DNA of 64,000 nt from an uncultured Bacteroidia bacterium (GTDB taxonomy: Bacteria > Bacteroidota > Bacteroidia > Bacteroidales > ML635J-15), in contig CACYQN010000015.1 of the NCBI GenBank assembly GCA_902776565.1, positions 1-64,000 of the forward strand. The letters run 5' to 3'. Numbering within the stretch: position 1 is the stretch's first letter; each line of letters begins with the position of its first letter. The notes beneath the pieces were generated by a model. It made no database searches and was not told the DNA's origin. It saw only the letters and a list, made by a program, of their open reading frames with translations. Shown here in pieces: positions 52,392 through 61,019 of this stretch. Both the position numbers and the translations under genes were made by a program.

Positions 52392-53663
52392 ATGAAAAAT
52401 TTACTGACAATTTTGCTTTCGCTTGTTTCTGTGGCTGTTTTTGCGCAGTTCGACAAGTATTTCGAGAATAGGACTATGCGTGTTGATTATTATCACGCTG
52501 GCGACAGCAAAAACGACTACTATTATATCGATGAGGTCATTGCCGAGCCATATTGGGGCGGTTCTTTGGTTAACCTTATTGACGATACTAACTTTGGCAA
52601 GTATCTGGTAAAGGTTCTCGACAAGGCTTCGGGAACGTTGATTTACAGCCGTTCATATTCGACGCTTTTCGGTGAGTGGCAGACTGTTGACGAGGCTCGC
52701 ACTGTGCAGAAAAGTTTCTCGGAGTCGGTTGTGTTCCCGTATCCTAAGGCTGCGGTTACGGTTGTGTTCTGCACAAAGGCTTTCGAGACTGGAAAATATG
52801 TCGAGAAGTACCGCTACGACATAAATCCTGACGATGTTTGCCTCATTAAACACGATAACCGCCATAAATATCCTGTGTATGAGGTTCTCAAGGGCGGCGA
52901 TGCCAACCGCAAGGTTGATATTGTGATTGTTCCCGACGGCTATACGGCTGCGCAAATGTCACAATTCAAGAAGGACTGCGAGAAGTTCAAGAACGAATTT
53001 TTCAAGTATGAGCCATACACTTCGCACAAGGATGACTTTAATATTCACGCAGTTCTTGCACCCTCGCAGGAGTCGGGCGTTGACGAACCTTGCAAGGGAA
53101 TATGGAAGAATACCATTGTCAGTTGTTCGTATTGGTCGCTCGGCAGCGAACGCTACCTTATGACCACCGACAACAAGACTTTGCGCGATGTGGCCGCCAA
53201 TGCACCTTACGACCAGATTTACATTCTTGTAAACAGCACAAAATATGGCGGTGGCGGAATCTTCAACTGGTATTGCACTGGTGTGAATTCCAACAAGATG
53301 GCTGGTAAAATTATTGTTCACGAGTTCGGACACGGCTTTGCAGGGCTTGGCGACGAATATGTAGGCGGTTCGGAGTACAACGATTTCTACAATTTGAAGT
53401 TGGAGCCAGCCGACCCTAACGTTACGACTCTGGTCGATTTCGCCTCGAAATGGAAGGATATGGTGGAGCAGGGGACGCCCGTTCCAACGCCGGCAACCTC
53501 GGAATACAATGACAAGGTTGGTGTTTATGAAGGTGCCGGTTATCTGCGAAAAGGTTTATATCGTCCTATGCAGGATTGCCTTATGAACCATTTCGGTTGC
53601 GATGCGTTCTGTCCAGTGTGCCAGCGGGCAATCGTGAAGATGATAGAATTTTATTGCAAGTAG
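52392..53663 (+). CDS. M64-family (IgA peptidase-type) secreted metallopeptidase
   Basis: A 423-residue protein with signal peptide (MKNLLTILLSLVSVAVFAQ). An N-terminal M64 beta-domain (about 25-150) precedes the catalytic part, which contains VDIVIVPDGYT and the zinc site HEFGHGFAGLGDEY (H310, E311, H314, D321). It ends DCLMNHFGCDAFCPVCQRAI, with Cys-rich character typical of Bacteroidota M64 proteins. The founding member of the family is a Clostridium IgA protease, but most Bacteroidota copies have unknown substrates. There is no T9SS sorting domain, so it stays in the periplasm or is released otherwise. Confidence 0.9.
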   Translation: MKNLLTILLSLVSVAVFAQFDKYFENRTMRVDYYHAGDSKNDYYYIDEVIAEPYWGGSLVNLIDDTNFGKYLVKVLDKASGTLIYSRSYSTLFGEWQTVDEARTVQKSFSESVVFPYPKAAVTVVFCTKAFETGKYVEKYRYDINPDDVCLIKHDNRHKYPVYEVLKGGDANRKVDIVIVPDGYTAAQMSQFKKDCEKFKNEFFKYEPYTSHKDDFNIHAVLAPSQESGVDEPCKGIWKNTIVSCSYWSLGSERYLMTTDNKTLRDVAANAPYDQIYILVNSTKYGGGGIFNWYCTGVNSNKMAGKIIVHEFGHGFAGLGDEYVGGSEYNDFYNLKLEPADPNVTTLVDFASKWKDMVEQGTPVPTPATSEYNDKVGVYEGAGYLRKGLYRPMQDCLMNHFGCDAFCPVCQRAIVKMIEFYCK

Positions 53664-53726
53664 TGGAGTAAAATCTTGTGTCGTATGATGGTTGTTAGAA
53701 ACGTTTTTTGACGTGGAAAACAAATA

Positions 53727-53757
53727 TTGTTTAGAATAAAAGAAATATGTATTTTTG
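53727..53757 (+). promoter_or_regulatory. promoter of the AAA-ATPase-like gene
   Basis: TTG (53727-53729), a 20-base spacer and TATTTTTG (53750-53757) match the Bacteroidota promoter consensus; the start codon is 29 bases downstream. Confidence 0.75.
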
Positions 53758-53785
53758 CAAATATAATTCACGATAAATCTGCACA

Positions 53786-55351
53786 ATGGAACAGTTGAAG
53801 AACCTGCCGATAGGCATACAGGATTTTGAAAGTCTAATATTAGATAACTACTTGTATGTTGACAAGACCGCAATTATGTACCAGCTTGTAAGCACTGGTA
53901 GGTATTACTTTCTGTCGCGTCCGCGCAGGTTCGGCAAAAGCCTGTTCCTTTCGACATTGAAGGCTTATTTCCTTGGCAAGAAGGAGCTGTTCAGAGGGTT
54001 GGCAGTAGAAAATCTAGAAAAGGAATGGGTTGAATATCCAGTGTTGCACTTGGACTTGAATACGGCAAACTATATTGATAGGAATGCGCTTGTGAATCGC
54101 TTGTCGTCAACATTAAACCAATGGGAAGACAAATATGGCAGCGATGCACGTGACATTGACTTGGGAACACGTTTCGAGGGAATCATTCGTCGCGCATACG
54201 AAAAGACTGGTAGGCGTGTTGTCATTCTTGTTGATGAGTATGACAAGCCAATGCTTCATGCAATCGGCAACGAGGAGCTGCAGAATGAATACCGCTCTAT
54301 GCTTAAGGGATTCTATGGAGTACTTAAAAGTATGGACAGCTATATCCGATTCGCTTTTCTAACTGGTGTTACAAAGTTTAGCAAGGTAAGTATCTTTAGT
54401 GACCTTAACAACTTGAACGACATTTCGTTGGGTGACGACTATTCCTCAATTTGTGGTATTAGCGAGGAGGAACTGCACAGGGTGTTCCAACTGCATGTTG
54501 AGCGTCTGGCGGAATATCAGAAAATGACTGTTGACGAGGCCTATGCCGAACTGAAAAAGCGTTACGACGGCTATCATTTTTCAAAGAACAGTTGTGGAAT
54601 GTATAATCCGTTTAGCGTGCTTAATGCATTGTATAAGAGAGATTTCGGAAGCTATTGGTTTGAGACTGGCACACCGACTTTCCTCGTAAAATTGCTGAAG
54701 GAACGCGACTACAACCTAGAACGGATGGCAAACGAAGAAGTTGATGCCGATACTCTCAATGCTATCGACTCAATGTCAAACAATCCTATTCCTGTAATTT
54801 TCCAAAGTGGTTACTTGACAATCAAGAGTTTCGATTCTGAATTCGATATGTACAGATTGGGATTTCCAAACGAAGAGGTGAGAGAAGGTTTTGTCAAATA
54901 TCTTATGCCATATTATACATCTATACAAACAGGCAAGACTGCTTTCCAGATTATGAACTTCGTGAAGGAAGTCCGCGGAGGTCGCATTGATGACTTTATG
55001 GCAAGGCTTAAAAGTTTCTTCGCTGACACTCCATACGAACTTGTAAAGGATTTGGAGAACCACTATCAGAATGTAATGTACATCGTCAGCACTTTGTGTG
55101 GATTATACACGAAAGCAGAATACCACACTTCAGAAGGTAGTATTGATATGACGATTGAAACCGCCGACTATGTCTATTTATTTGAATTCAAGTTTGAAAA
55201 ATCGGCAGAGGAAGCCTTGAAACAAATTGCCGACAAGCACTATGCCGAACCATTTGTTGCAAGTGGCAAGAAGATTTTCTGCATAGGTGCAAACTTCAGC
55301 AGCAATATAAGGAATATAGACAGATACGAGGTGGTGGAGTATAAAATATAG
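53786..55351 (+). CDS. AAA-ATPase-like/PDDEXK_9 protein
   Basis: A 521-residue protein of a family found in many copies in Bacteroidota. It begins with LPIGIQDFESLILDNYLYVDKT, then RPRRFGKSLFLSTLKAYF (Walker A variant, about 48-65) and VVILVDEYDKPM (Walker B, about 149-160). The C-terminal PD-(D/E)XK-like part contains SEGSIDMTIETADYVYLFEFKF (Asp and ExK) and the FVASGKKIFCIGANFS strand. The substrate and role are unknown; these genes are often scattered and species-specific. It is a single transcription unit with its own promoter. Confidence 0.9.
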   Translation: MEQLKNLPIGIQDFESLILDNYLYVDKTAIMYQLVSTGRYYFLSRPRRFGKSLFLSTLKAYFLGKKELFRGLAVENLEKEWVEYPVLHLDLNTANYIDRNALVNRLSSTLNQWEDKYGSDARDIDLGTRFEGIIRRAYEKTGRRVVILVDEYDKPMLHAIGNEELQNEYRSMLKGFYGVLKSMDSYIRFAFLTGVTKFSKVSIFSDLNNLNDISLGDDYSSICGISEEELHRVFQLHVERLAEYQKMTVDEAYAELKKRYDGYHFSKNSCGMYNPFSVLNALYKRDFGSYWFETGTPTFLVKLLKERDYNLERMANEEVDADTLNAIDSMSNNPIPVIFQSGYLTIKSFDSEFDMYRLGFPNEEVREGFVKYLMPYYTSIQTGKTAFQIMNFVKEVRGGRIDDFMARLKSFFADTPYELVKDLENHYQNVMYIVSTLCGLYTKAEYHTSEGSIDMTIETADYVYLFEFKFEKSAEEALKQIADKHYAEPFVASGKKIFCIGANFSSNIRNIDRYEVVEYKI

Positions 55352-55443
55352 CAAAAGGATACATGTCTTGTCCGAATCTATGAAACATACAAAGGTTCAC
55401 ATAGCCTCGCTCCCTCAGACTGGTCTTATGCAATCTTTCTGCC

Positions 55444-55926
55444 CTAAATCATTTCCTCAATGTCCTTCTCAATCTTATGAGGTGCTTTGGTCGGTGGATA
55501 GCGTTTGATTTTTGTGCCATCGCGTGAGATGAGGAACTTGGTGAAATTCCATTTTATCTTTTTGCCTAGGAATCCCCTTGTTTCACTAGTAAGGTATTTG
55601 AAGATAGGGTGGGCGTTCTCGCCGTTGACATCAATTTTTTTCATCATCTGGAATGTCACGCCGTAGTTGAGCTGGCAGAAACTTGAAATTTCGCTGTCGG
55701 TACCTGGGTCCTGATGAGCAAACTGGTTGCACGGAAATCCGATGACTACAAGCCCTTTGTCCTTGTATTTCTGGTTTAGTTCTTCCAATCCTGCGAATTG
55801 TGGCGTAAAACCGCATTTGCTTGCTGTGTTGACAATCAGCAATACCTTGCCTCTGAATTGGGAAAAATCGAGCACTTGTCCGTTGCTCATTATGGCCTTG
55901 TAGTCGTATATTCGTGACATATTCAT
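55444..55926 (-). CDS. glutathione peroxidase
   Basis: A 160-residue thiol peroxidase of the GPx family. It shows the peroxidatic Cys motif NTASKCGFTPQF (Cys in place of selenocysteine), GFPCNQFAHQDPG (with the catalytic Gln and a possible resolving Cys) and WNFTKFLISRDG (Trp, Asn). It protects against peroxides, probably using thioredoxin. The ATG at 55926 is chosen (a second at 55920 is possible); a longer in-frame extension covers repeat R2 and is not coding. A -7-like TACATTTG lies at 55945-55938. Confidence 0.94.
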   Translation of the reverse strand: MNMSRIYDYKAIMSNGQVLDFSQFRGKVLLIVNTASKCGFTPQFAGLEELNQKYKDKGLVVIGFPCNQFAHQDPGTDSEISSFCQLNYGVTFQMMKKIDVNGENAHPIFKYLTSETRGFLGKKIKWNFTKFLISRDGTKIKRYPPTKAPHKIEKDIEEMI

Positions 55927-55970
55927 GATATTTGTGACAAATGTAATAATTATTGGTGAAAAAAATCGTT

Positions 55971-56063
55971 TTTTGTGAAAATTAGCTGTGACTTCTTCGG
56001 AGTCGGTTGTATTTTGTCGGTTATTAAAATCCGCGTTGTCACAATTTTTTACTTTGTAGATGT
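55971..56063. repeat. dispersed intergenic repeat R2, copy 2
   Basis: Homologue of 41301-41395, in the same orientation. Its central hairpin is different (GACT-TCTTCGG-AGTC, 55990-56004), while the two ends are kept. Confidence 0.85.
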
Positions 56064-56193
56064 TCCCACGCCTCAACATTACAAACGTCTTGCATTTGTT
56101 TTGTAATGTCTTCTGCTTATGGAACATTGTATGCTTACGCGACAAAAATATGCGCCAACGCTCCAAAACTGTATATGTTTTTCTATATATATG

Positions 56194-56384
56194 CAACCTC
56201 TCCGAGGTTGTAGAAGTTCGCAAAATACAAGCCTACATATTATGTTGGTATGTAATGTGTTGATACAATGTATTTTGTGAGAGTTATATGGATTTTTTTG
56301 ACACCAATAATCTCTAATAGACCTCGGAGAGGTCAAATAGTTATAGAAAGATTAAGCATCATAAGACCGACCTCAGAGAGGTCG
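56194..56384. repeat. three ACCTC/GAGGT hairpins
   Basis: CAACCTC-TCC-GAGGTTG (56194-56210), GACCTC-GGA-GAGGTC (56320-56334) and CGACCTC-AGA-GAGGTCG (56368-56384) lie in the gap between the glutathione peroxidase and a lipoprotein gene. The rest of the 55927-56468 gap is AT-rich with no gene visible. Confidence 0.8.
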
Positions 56385-56417
56385 TATATGATATATTGGA
56401 TTGATAATAATTATAAA

Positions 56418-56444
56418 TAAAAAAGAGAAGCCTAAGCTTCTCTT
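56418..56444 (-). terminator. terminator of the minus-strand lipoprotein gene
   Basis: AAGAGAAGC (56423-56431) pairs with GCTTCTCTT (56436-56444), with A- and T-runs on both sides, so it can end transcription from either strand. It lies 25 bases past the stop at 56469. Confidence 0.88.
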
Positions 56445-56468
56445 TTTTATTTTATTCATTCTAAACCA

Positions 56469-57128
56469 TTATTGTTCCCATCCATCGTATGCACTATAAC
56501 TGCTGCCCGATGAAGAAACTATGCTTCCTGCCAATGGGAACTTTTTGTCGTTTTTCGTTTTGGAGTTATGATAGCGATCTAAATCAACAGACATAACATC
56601 CTTTATTCCGTTTCCTTCAATCTCAATATTGTCACCGTTAACTTCTCGGATTAATTTGTATTTTGAGCTTGAATATTTGTCCTGGCGGTAGGTTATTGTT
56701 CCCGTTATAGTATACCCATTAGAATCGTTATTGTATATTTCACTATACATTTCCGATTCATCAGCTATAACATAGTTGTCAAATGTAATGGTTAGACGGC
56801 TATCGGTTTGTACTGTGTTCATGTACGAGCCAGTATAACTGGAAACTGTGCCATTTACTGTAGCTTGACCTGATAATGGTGAATATACAGGAGTATTATT
56901 GAAAGTACCTGTAGATAGTTGATTATCGATGTCGTTTAGTGCAAACCATAGATAGCGTGCAATTTGTGCAGCTTGTTCGTCAGAAGAAATGTATTTTTCT
57001 TTTTTAGAATTGCCGTCTTTGCCCGATCTTCCGCTTTCACCGTCGTCATCCTTTTGGCATGCAGTAAAGCACAACGAAACCATTGCGCCAATCATTAGGA
57101 AATAGAATAACTTATTTATTGCTCTCAT
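56469..57128 (-). CDS. hypothetical lipoprotein
   Basis: A 219-residue lipoprotein with lipobox CFTAC (Cys24). The first part is low-complexity and charged (DDDGESGRSGKDGNSKKEK), followed by a beta-rich body (GTVSSYTGSYMNTV; RLTITFDNYVIADES; YTITGTITYRQDKYS) and a Ser-rich end (GSIVSSSGSSYSAYDG). No family is recognised. It follows gapdh by 15 bases and ends at a strong terminator, so it may be made from the gapdh transcript; any functional link is unknown. Confidence 0.75.
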   Translation of the reverse strand: MRAINKLFYFLMIGAMVSLCFTACQKDDDGESGRSGKDGNSKKEKYISSDEQAAQIARYLWFALNDIDNQLSTGTFNNTPVYSPLSGQATVNGTVSSYTGSYMNTVQTDSRLTITFDNYVIADESEMYSEIYNNDSNGYTITGTITYRQDKYSSSKYKLIREVNGDNIEIEGNGIKDVMSVDLDRYHNSKTKNDKKFPLAGSIVSSSGSSYSAYDGWEQ

Positions 57129-57143
57129 ATTCTTTTTTTAGAT

Positions 57144-58151
57144 TTAGAATTTCAACTTTTCGATGAGTTCAGCAACGCGGTTTGAATAACCCCATTCGTT
57201 GTCGTACCAAGTCAAGGTCTTCAGCAAGCGGCCCTTGAGCATCGTTGACTGAGCATCGAAGATTGACGAATGTGAGTTGTGAACGATGTCGATTGATACG
57301 AGTGGTTCTTCCGAGTATTCGATGATACCCTTCATAGGACCTTCAGCAGCCTTCTTTATTGCTGCGTTAACTTCTTCGATAGTAACGTCCTTCTTCAACA
57401 AGCAAACCAAGTCAACCGATGAACCTGTTGGGGTTGGTACGCGAACTGCCATACCGTCGAGTTTGCCATTGAGAGCTGGGAGAACCTTACCAACAGCCTT
57501 AGCAGCACCAGTAGTGGTAGGAATCTGAGAAACAGCGCACGAACGAGCTCTTCTGAGGTCTTTGTGTGGACCGTCGAGAACAATCTGGTCGTTGGTGTAC
57601 GAGTGGATTGTAGTCATAAGACCGTATTCGATGCCGAAGTTGTCGTTGAGAACCTTTGCGATAGGAGCGAGGCAGTTGGTTGTGCAGGAAGCGTTCGATA
57701 CGCACTGTACGTCCTTAGTGATAACTTCTTCGTTAACACCGAGAACAACCATTGCATCGATGTCGTCCTTTGCAGGAACGGTAAGGATAACCTTCTTTGC
57801 ACCGTTCTTCAGGTGGTCGCGGTAACCGCCCTTAGGACTTTCCTTGCTGGTGAAAAGACCAGTCGATTCGATAACTACGTCTGGAGTTTCCGGCCATGGA
57901 ATGTTGGCTGGATTTCTTTCAGCACTAACCTTGATTTCCTTGCCGTTTACGATGATAGCGCTGTCGTTGTAGGAAACTTCCTTGTCGAACTTGCCCTGAG
58001 TTGAATCGTACTTCAGCAGGTGTGCCAATGTCTTGGTATCAGTAAGGTCGTTGATACCGATAATTTCTATATTGTCGCGTCCGAATGCAATCTTGAAAAC
58101 ATTGCGGCCGATGCGACCAAAACCGTTAATAGCAACTTTAATTTTAGCCAT
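57144..58151 (-). CDS. gap: glyceraldehyde-3-phosphate dehydrogenase, type I
   Basis: Glycolytic enzyme converting glyceraldehyde 3-phosphate to 1,3-bisphosphoglycerate. The 335-residue protein begins AKIKVAINGFGRIGRNVFK and contains the catalytic SNASCTTNCLAP (Cys near 153), NDQIVLDGPHKDLRRAR, and the conserved WYDNEWGYSNRV end. The ATG at 58151 is fixed by the Rossmann start; an upstream extension is rejected. A TAACTTTG box is found just upstream. Confidence 0.98.
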   Translation of the reverse strand: MAKIKVAINGFGRIGRNVFKIAFGRDNIEIIGINDLTDTKTLAHLLKYDSTQGKFDKEVSYNDSAIIVNGKEIKVSAERNPANIPWPETPDVVIESTGLFTSKESPKGGYRDHLKNGAKKVILTVPAKDDIDAMVVLGVNEEVITKDVQCVSNASCTTNCLAPIAKVLNDNFGIEYGLMTTIHSYTNDQIVLDGPHKDLRRARSCAVSQIPTTTGAAKAVGKVLPALNGKLDGMAVRVPTPTGSSVDLVCLLKKDVTIEEVNAAIKKAAEGPMKGIIEYSEEPLVSIDIVHNSHSSIFDAQSTMLKGRLLKTLTWYDNEWGYSNRVAELIEKLKF

Positions 58152-58175
58152 AATATTTATTGTTTTAAATTTCTG

Positions 58176-58183
58176 CAAAGTTA
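58176..58183 (-). promoter_or_regulatory. candidate -7 element of gapdh
   Basis: Minus strand TAACTTTGC, matching TAnnTTTG, 25 bases upstream of the gapdh start. Confidence 0.55.
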
Positions 58184-58249
58184 TTAAAAATAAATTACCG
58201 ATATTCTTTTTTGTTGATATTTTATAACATAAAAAATCAAAAGAATAAA

Positions 58250-59275
58250 TTAGATGTTTTCTAGTATTGTAATCCATCCGAACGGGTCTGGAATATCGCC
58301 GTACTGGATGCCTACAAGAGTTTCGTACATCTTGGTTGACCACTTGCCTGGCTTGCCGTCGGGGCAGTAAACGTAGTGCTTGTTTTCGTCAATGTCAACG
58401 ATTTCGCCGATTGGAGAAATTACTGCTGCTGTTCCGCAAGCGCCTGCTTCCTCGAAAGTAGGAAGTTCGGCAACGTCAACTGGACGTCTTTCAACCTTCA
58501 AGCCAATGTACTTGGCAACCTCTTCGAGGCTCTTGTTGGTGATTGACGGAAGGATTGATGTTGACTTAGGTGTAATATAGGTGTTGTCCTTGATTGCGAA
58601 GAAGTTTGCTGCACCGATTTCGTCGATGTACTTCTTTTCGCGGCAATCCAAGTACATAGGAGAGCCGTAACCTGCTTCGTGAGCCTTTTCGAGACCACGG
58701 AAGCTAGCTGCGTAGTTTCCGCCGACCTTCATTGTCCCGGTTCCAAGTGGAGCAGCACGGTCCGAATCCCTGATGATAGCAATCTTAACTGGGTTGAAGC
58801 CTTCCTTGAAGTAAGGGCCAACTGGAGTCACAAAGATGAGGAATGTGTATTCGTCGGCAGGGTGAACACCAACCTTTGCGCCCGAACCGTAGAGCAACGG
58901 ACGGATATACAACGAAGCGCCAGTTCCGTATGGAGGAATGAAGTCGGCATTGAGTTCCACAACCTTCTTTACCATATCGAAGAACAGCTTGTCGTCAACC
59001 TGAGCCATATAGATGCCGGCTGCCGAGTCCTTGAGTCGCTTGCAGTTTTCTTCCCAGCGGAACAAACGAACCTTGCCGTCCTTGCCGCGGTAAGCCTTCA
59101 TACCTTCGAAAGCTTCCTGTCCGTAGTGCAATGCGGTGGATGCGATGTGGATGTTGATGTATTCCGAATCACTAACTTCGATTTCTCCCCATTTGCCGTT
59201 TTTCCAAACGCAACGTACATTGTAGTTCGTCTTTACGTATCCGAACGGGAGTTTTGACCATTCTAAATTCTGCAT
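58250..59275 (-). CDS. ilvE: branched-chain amino acid aminotransferase
   Basis: Transfers amino groups to make or degrade valine, leucine and isoleucine. The 341-residue length fits the eukaryote-like class II subtype. It contains HYGQEAFEGMKAYRG, the PLP-lysine region YLDCREKKYIDEIGAANFF, and the substrate-loop GACGTAAVISPIG. It lies 27 bases downstream of the alkaline phosphatase gene in the same direction, so partial co-transcription is possible. Confidence 0.96.
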   Translation of the reverse strand: MQNLEWSKLPFGYVKTNYNVRCVWKNGKWGEIEVSDSEYINIHIASTALHYGQEAFEGMKAYRGKDGKVRLFRWEENCKRLKDSAAGIYMAQVDDKLFFDMVKKVVELNADFIPPYGTGASLYIRPLLYGSGAKVGVHPADEYTFLIFVTPVGPYFKEGFNPVKIAIIRDSDRAAPLGTGTMKVGGNYAASFRGLEKAHEAGYGSPMYLDCREKKYIDEIGAANFFAIKDNTYITPKSTSILPSITNKSLEEVAKYIGLKVERRPVDVAELPTFEEAGACGTAAVISPIGEIVDIDENKHYVYCPDGKPGKWSTKMYETLVGIQYGDIPDPFGWITILENI

Positions 59276-59302
59276 GTCGAAAAAATTATTTGTTGTTACA
59301 TA

Positions 59303-60679
59303 TTATTTTTCAATGAATGACTTTATCACACCGAAAATCTCAGTGTTGTCGAGAATAGGCGTGGTAGTTCCAACGGCATAAACCGGAACTTTTGCGCAGG
59401 TGTGAGCGTTTGTCGTGAAGCCGACGGAAGCTCTTCTGTTCATAATCTGGCAGAAAGCATATGCCATGGGGTTGTTGCCGTTGTATTTCGATTTGGCTTC
59501 GTCCTTTGCGCGGTTGGATTTCGCATTTATGGCGGCGTAGGCTTCGTTTAGGATTGCTTGTTCGTCTGCCGAGAAATCCATTTCTATTCCCATAAAGTAT
59601 TTGGAAGCCAAGTCTGTATATTCTTTCAGGGAAACATTATCTTCATTCTTGGTCTGTTTCTTTATTATTGTTCCGAACTTCGACATCGACATTTTCTGCT
59701 TGCTAAGGATTCCAAAGTCCGATTCATAGCCATTGTCGGCGATTCCGAGCGAAACACCGCCAGTTTCGTGGTCGGCAGTGATGATAATCATTGTTTCGTT
59801 CTTGTGCTGAAGGTAGAACTTGTATGCTTCGGCGATTGCATTGTCGAAATCTTCCATTTCGCCGATGATTGAACCTGCATCGTTGTCGTGTGCGGCATAG
59901 TCGATTTTTCCGCCTTCCACCATCATGAAGAAGCCTTTGGGATTATCCAGATGTATGATTGCGGTTTCAACGATTTCGGCGAGCGAATTGTTAGGAGCGT
60001 CTTCCCTGTCGATTTTGTAGGGTATGCTGGCGTCGCGGTCGAGAGTCTCGTTTGTAAAGATTACCTTATTATTATGGCTTTTCATTGAGGCGATTGCCTT
60101 GAGTGATGTGAACGTGAGATAGCCGGACTCCTGATATATGGTCATAAGGTCTTTTTCGTCCTTTTTGTTGCCTGTTTGCTTTAGCAGTCCGCCCCCGCCG
60201 AAGAAGTCGAAGTTGCTTTCGGCAAGTTGAAGACCTATCTGGTAGTAGTTTTTGCGTGTCGGCTGGTTTGCGTAAAAAGATGCAGGAGTAGCATGGTTCA
60301 TGGGGGCTGTGCTGATAATACCCACCTTCATGCCTTTTTCCTTGGCGACCTTTGCTATCGACTTGGGTTGGTTCCCTGTTTCGGAGTATGCGATTTCGCC
60401 AACGTTGAACTTTTGTCCGCAGGCAATAGCCGAACCGGCTGCGCCCGAATCTGTTATTCTGCGGTTCTTGCAATGGGTGGTGCACATCGACAGCAAGGGA
60501 ATTTTGCTGATGTTCGACTGTACGAATCCTTCTTTCCCGTCTTTTTCGGCAAGGTAGGCTTCGTAAAGGTCAACGTCGGACTGTCCCATACCGTCGCCAA
60601 TGAACAGGAACACATATTTCTGTGCATTAACAAATGTCGTGACTGCCAATAATATGGCTATTATAATGAGCTTCTTCAT
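59303..60679 (-). CDS. alkaline phosphatase
   Basis: A 458-residue periplasmic phosphomonoesterase with signal peptide (MKKLIIIAILLAVTTFVNAQ). The metal-binding FLFIGDGMG, the nucleophile motif DSGAAGSA (Ser), the MMVEGGKIDYAAHDND metal site and ADHETGG are all present, so it should be active. It is of the PhoA/IAP type. A pho box cannot be judged from the sequence. ilvE follows it. Upstream lies a repeat-rich gap. Confidence 0.95.
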   Translation of the reverse strand: MKKLIIIAILLAVTTFVNAQKYVFLFIGDGMGQSDVDLYEAYLAEKDGKEGFVQSNISKIPLLSMCTTHCKNRRITDSGAAGSAIACGQKFNVGEIAYSETGNQPKSIAKVAKEKGMKVGIISTAPMNHATPASFYANQPTRKNYYQIGLQLAESNFDFFGGGGLLKQTGNKKDEKDLMTIYQESGYLTFTSLKAIASMKSHNNKVIFTNETLDRDASIPYKIDREDAPNNSLAEIVETAIIHLDNPKGFFMMVEGGKIDYAAHDNDAGSIIGEMEDFDNAIAEAYKFYLQHKNETMIIITADHETGGVSLGIADNGYESDFGILSKQKMSMSKFGTIIKKQTKNEDNVSLKEYTDLASKYFMGIEMDFSADEQAILNEAYAAINAKSNRAKDEAKSKYNGNNPMAYAFCQIMNRRASVGFTTNAHTCAKVPVYAVGTTTPILDNTEIFGVIKSFIEK

Positions 60680-60754
60680 ATCAATCTTTTTTACGATGCA
60701 AATATGTACAAAAAAAATGAGAATCCCTAGTCTTTTTACAAATAGATACTAACC

Positions 60755-60829
60755 AATTAACAATGGATAATTAACAATTGATAATGAACAATGGATAATG
60801 GATAATTGACAATGTATAATTGATAATCT
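60755..60829. repeat. AT-rich intergenic word repeat, copy 3
   Basis: Words TAACAATGGATAATTAAC, AATTGATAATGAACAATGG and ATAATTGACAATGTATAATTG in tandem, sharing the vocabulary of 4501-4556 and 18540-18583. Confidence 0.7.
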
Positions 60830-60857
60830 GTGGCGACGTGGCGTGCCGCGTCGCTAC
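60830..60857. repeat. 28-nt hairpin, GTAG family, copy 3
   Basis: GTGGCGACGTGGC-GT-GCCGCGTCGCTAC: thirteen-base arms, complete except for two G/T wobbles. A shorter related palindrome GTCGCGGC-GC-GCCACGAC follows at 60907-60924. Confidence 0.88.
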
Positions 60858-61019
60858 AAATTATCAAATCATCAAAACCCAAACATAGAAACGGAAACTT
60901 TGTACGGTCGCGGCGCGCCACGACTCAACAAGAAAACCAGAAACGAGCGAAGCCATTGAAACGCCGAAGGCATTCAAACGTGAAACATTCAAACGTGAAA
61001 CATTCAAACGGCGCAGCCT
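60858..61019. repeat. word-mosaic intergenic spacer D
   Basis: GAAACGCCGAAGGCATTC and ACGTGAAACATTCAA words in tandem between the TonB-dependent receptor and alkaline phosphatase genes. AAACGCCGAAGGCATT is the same unit as in spacer A. No gene is visible. Confidence 0.65.

Noticed and set aside
56194..56384. CRISPR-like array
   Set aside because: The three hairpins are only 15-17 bases long and irregularly spaced, with no spacer pattern and no cas genes.
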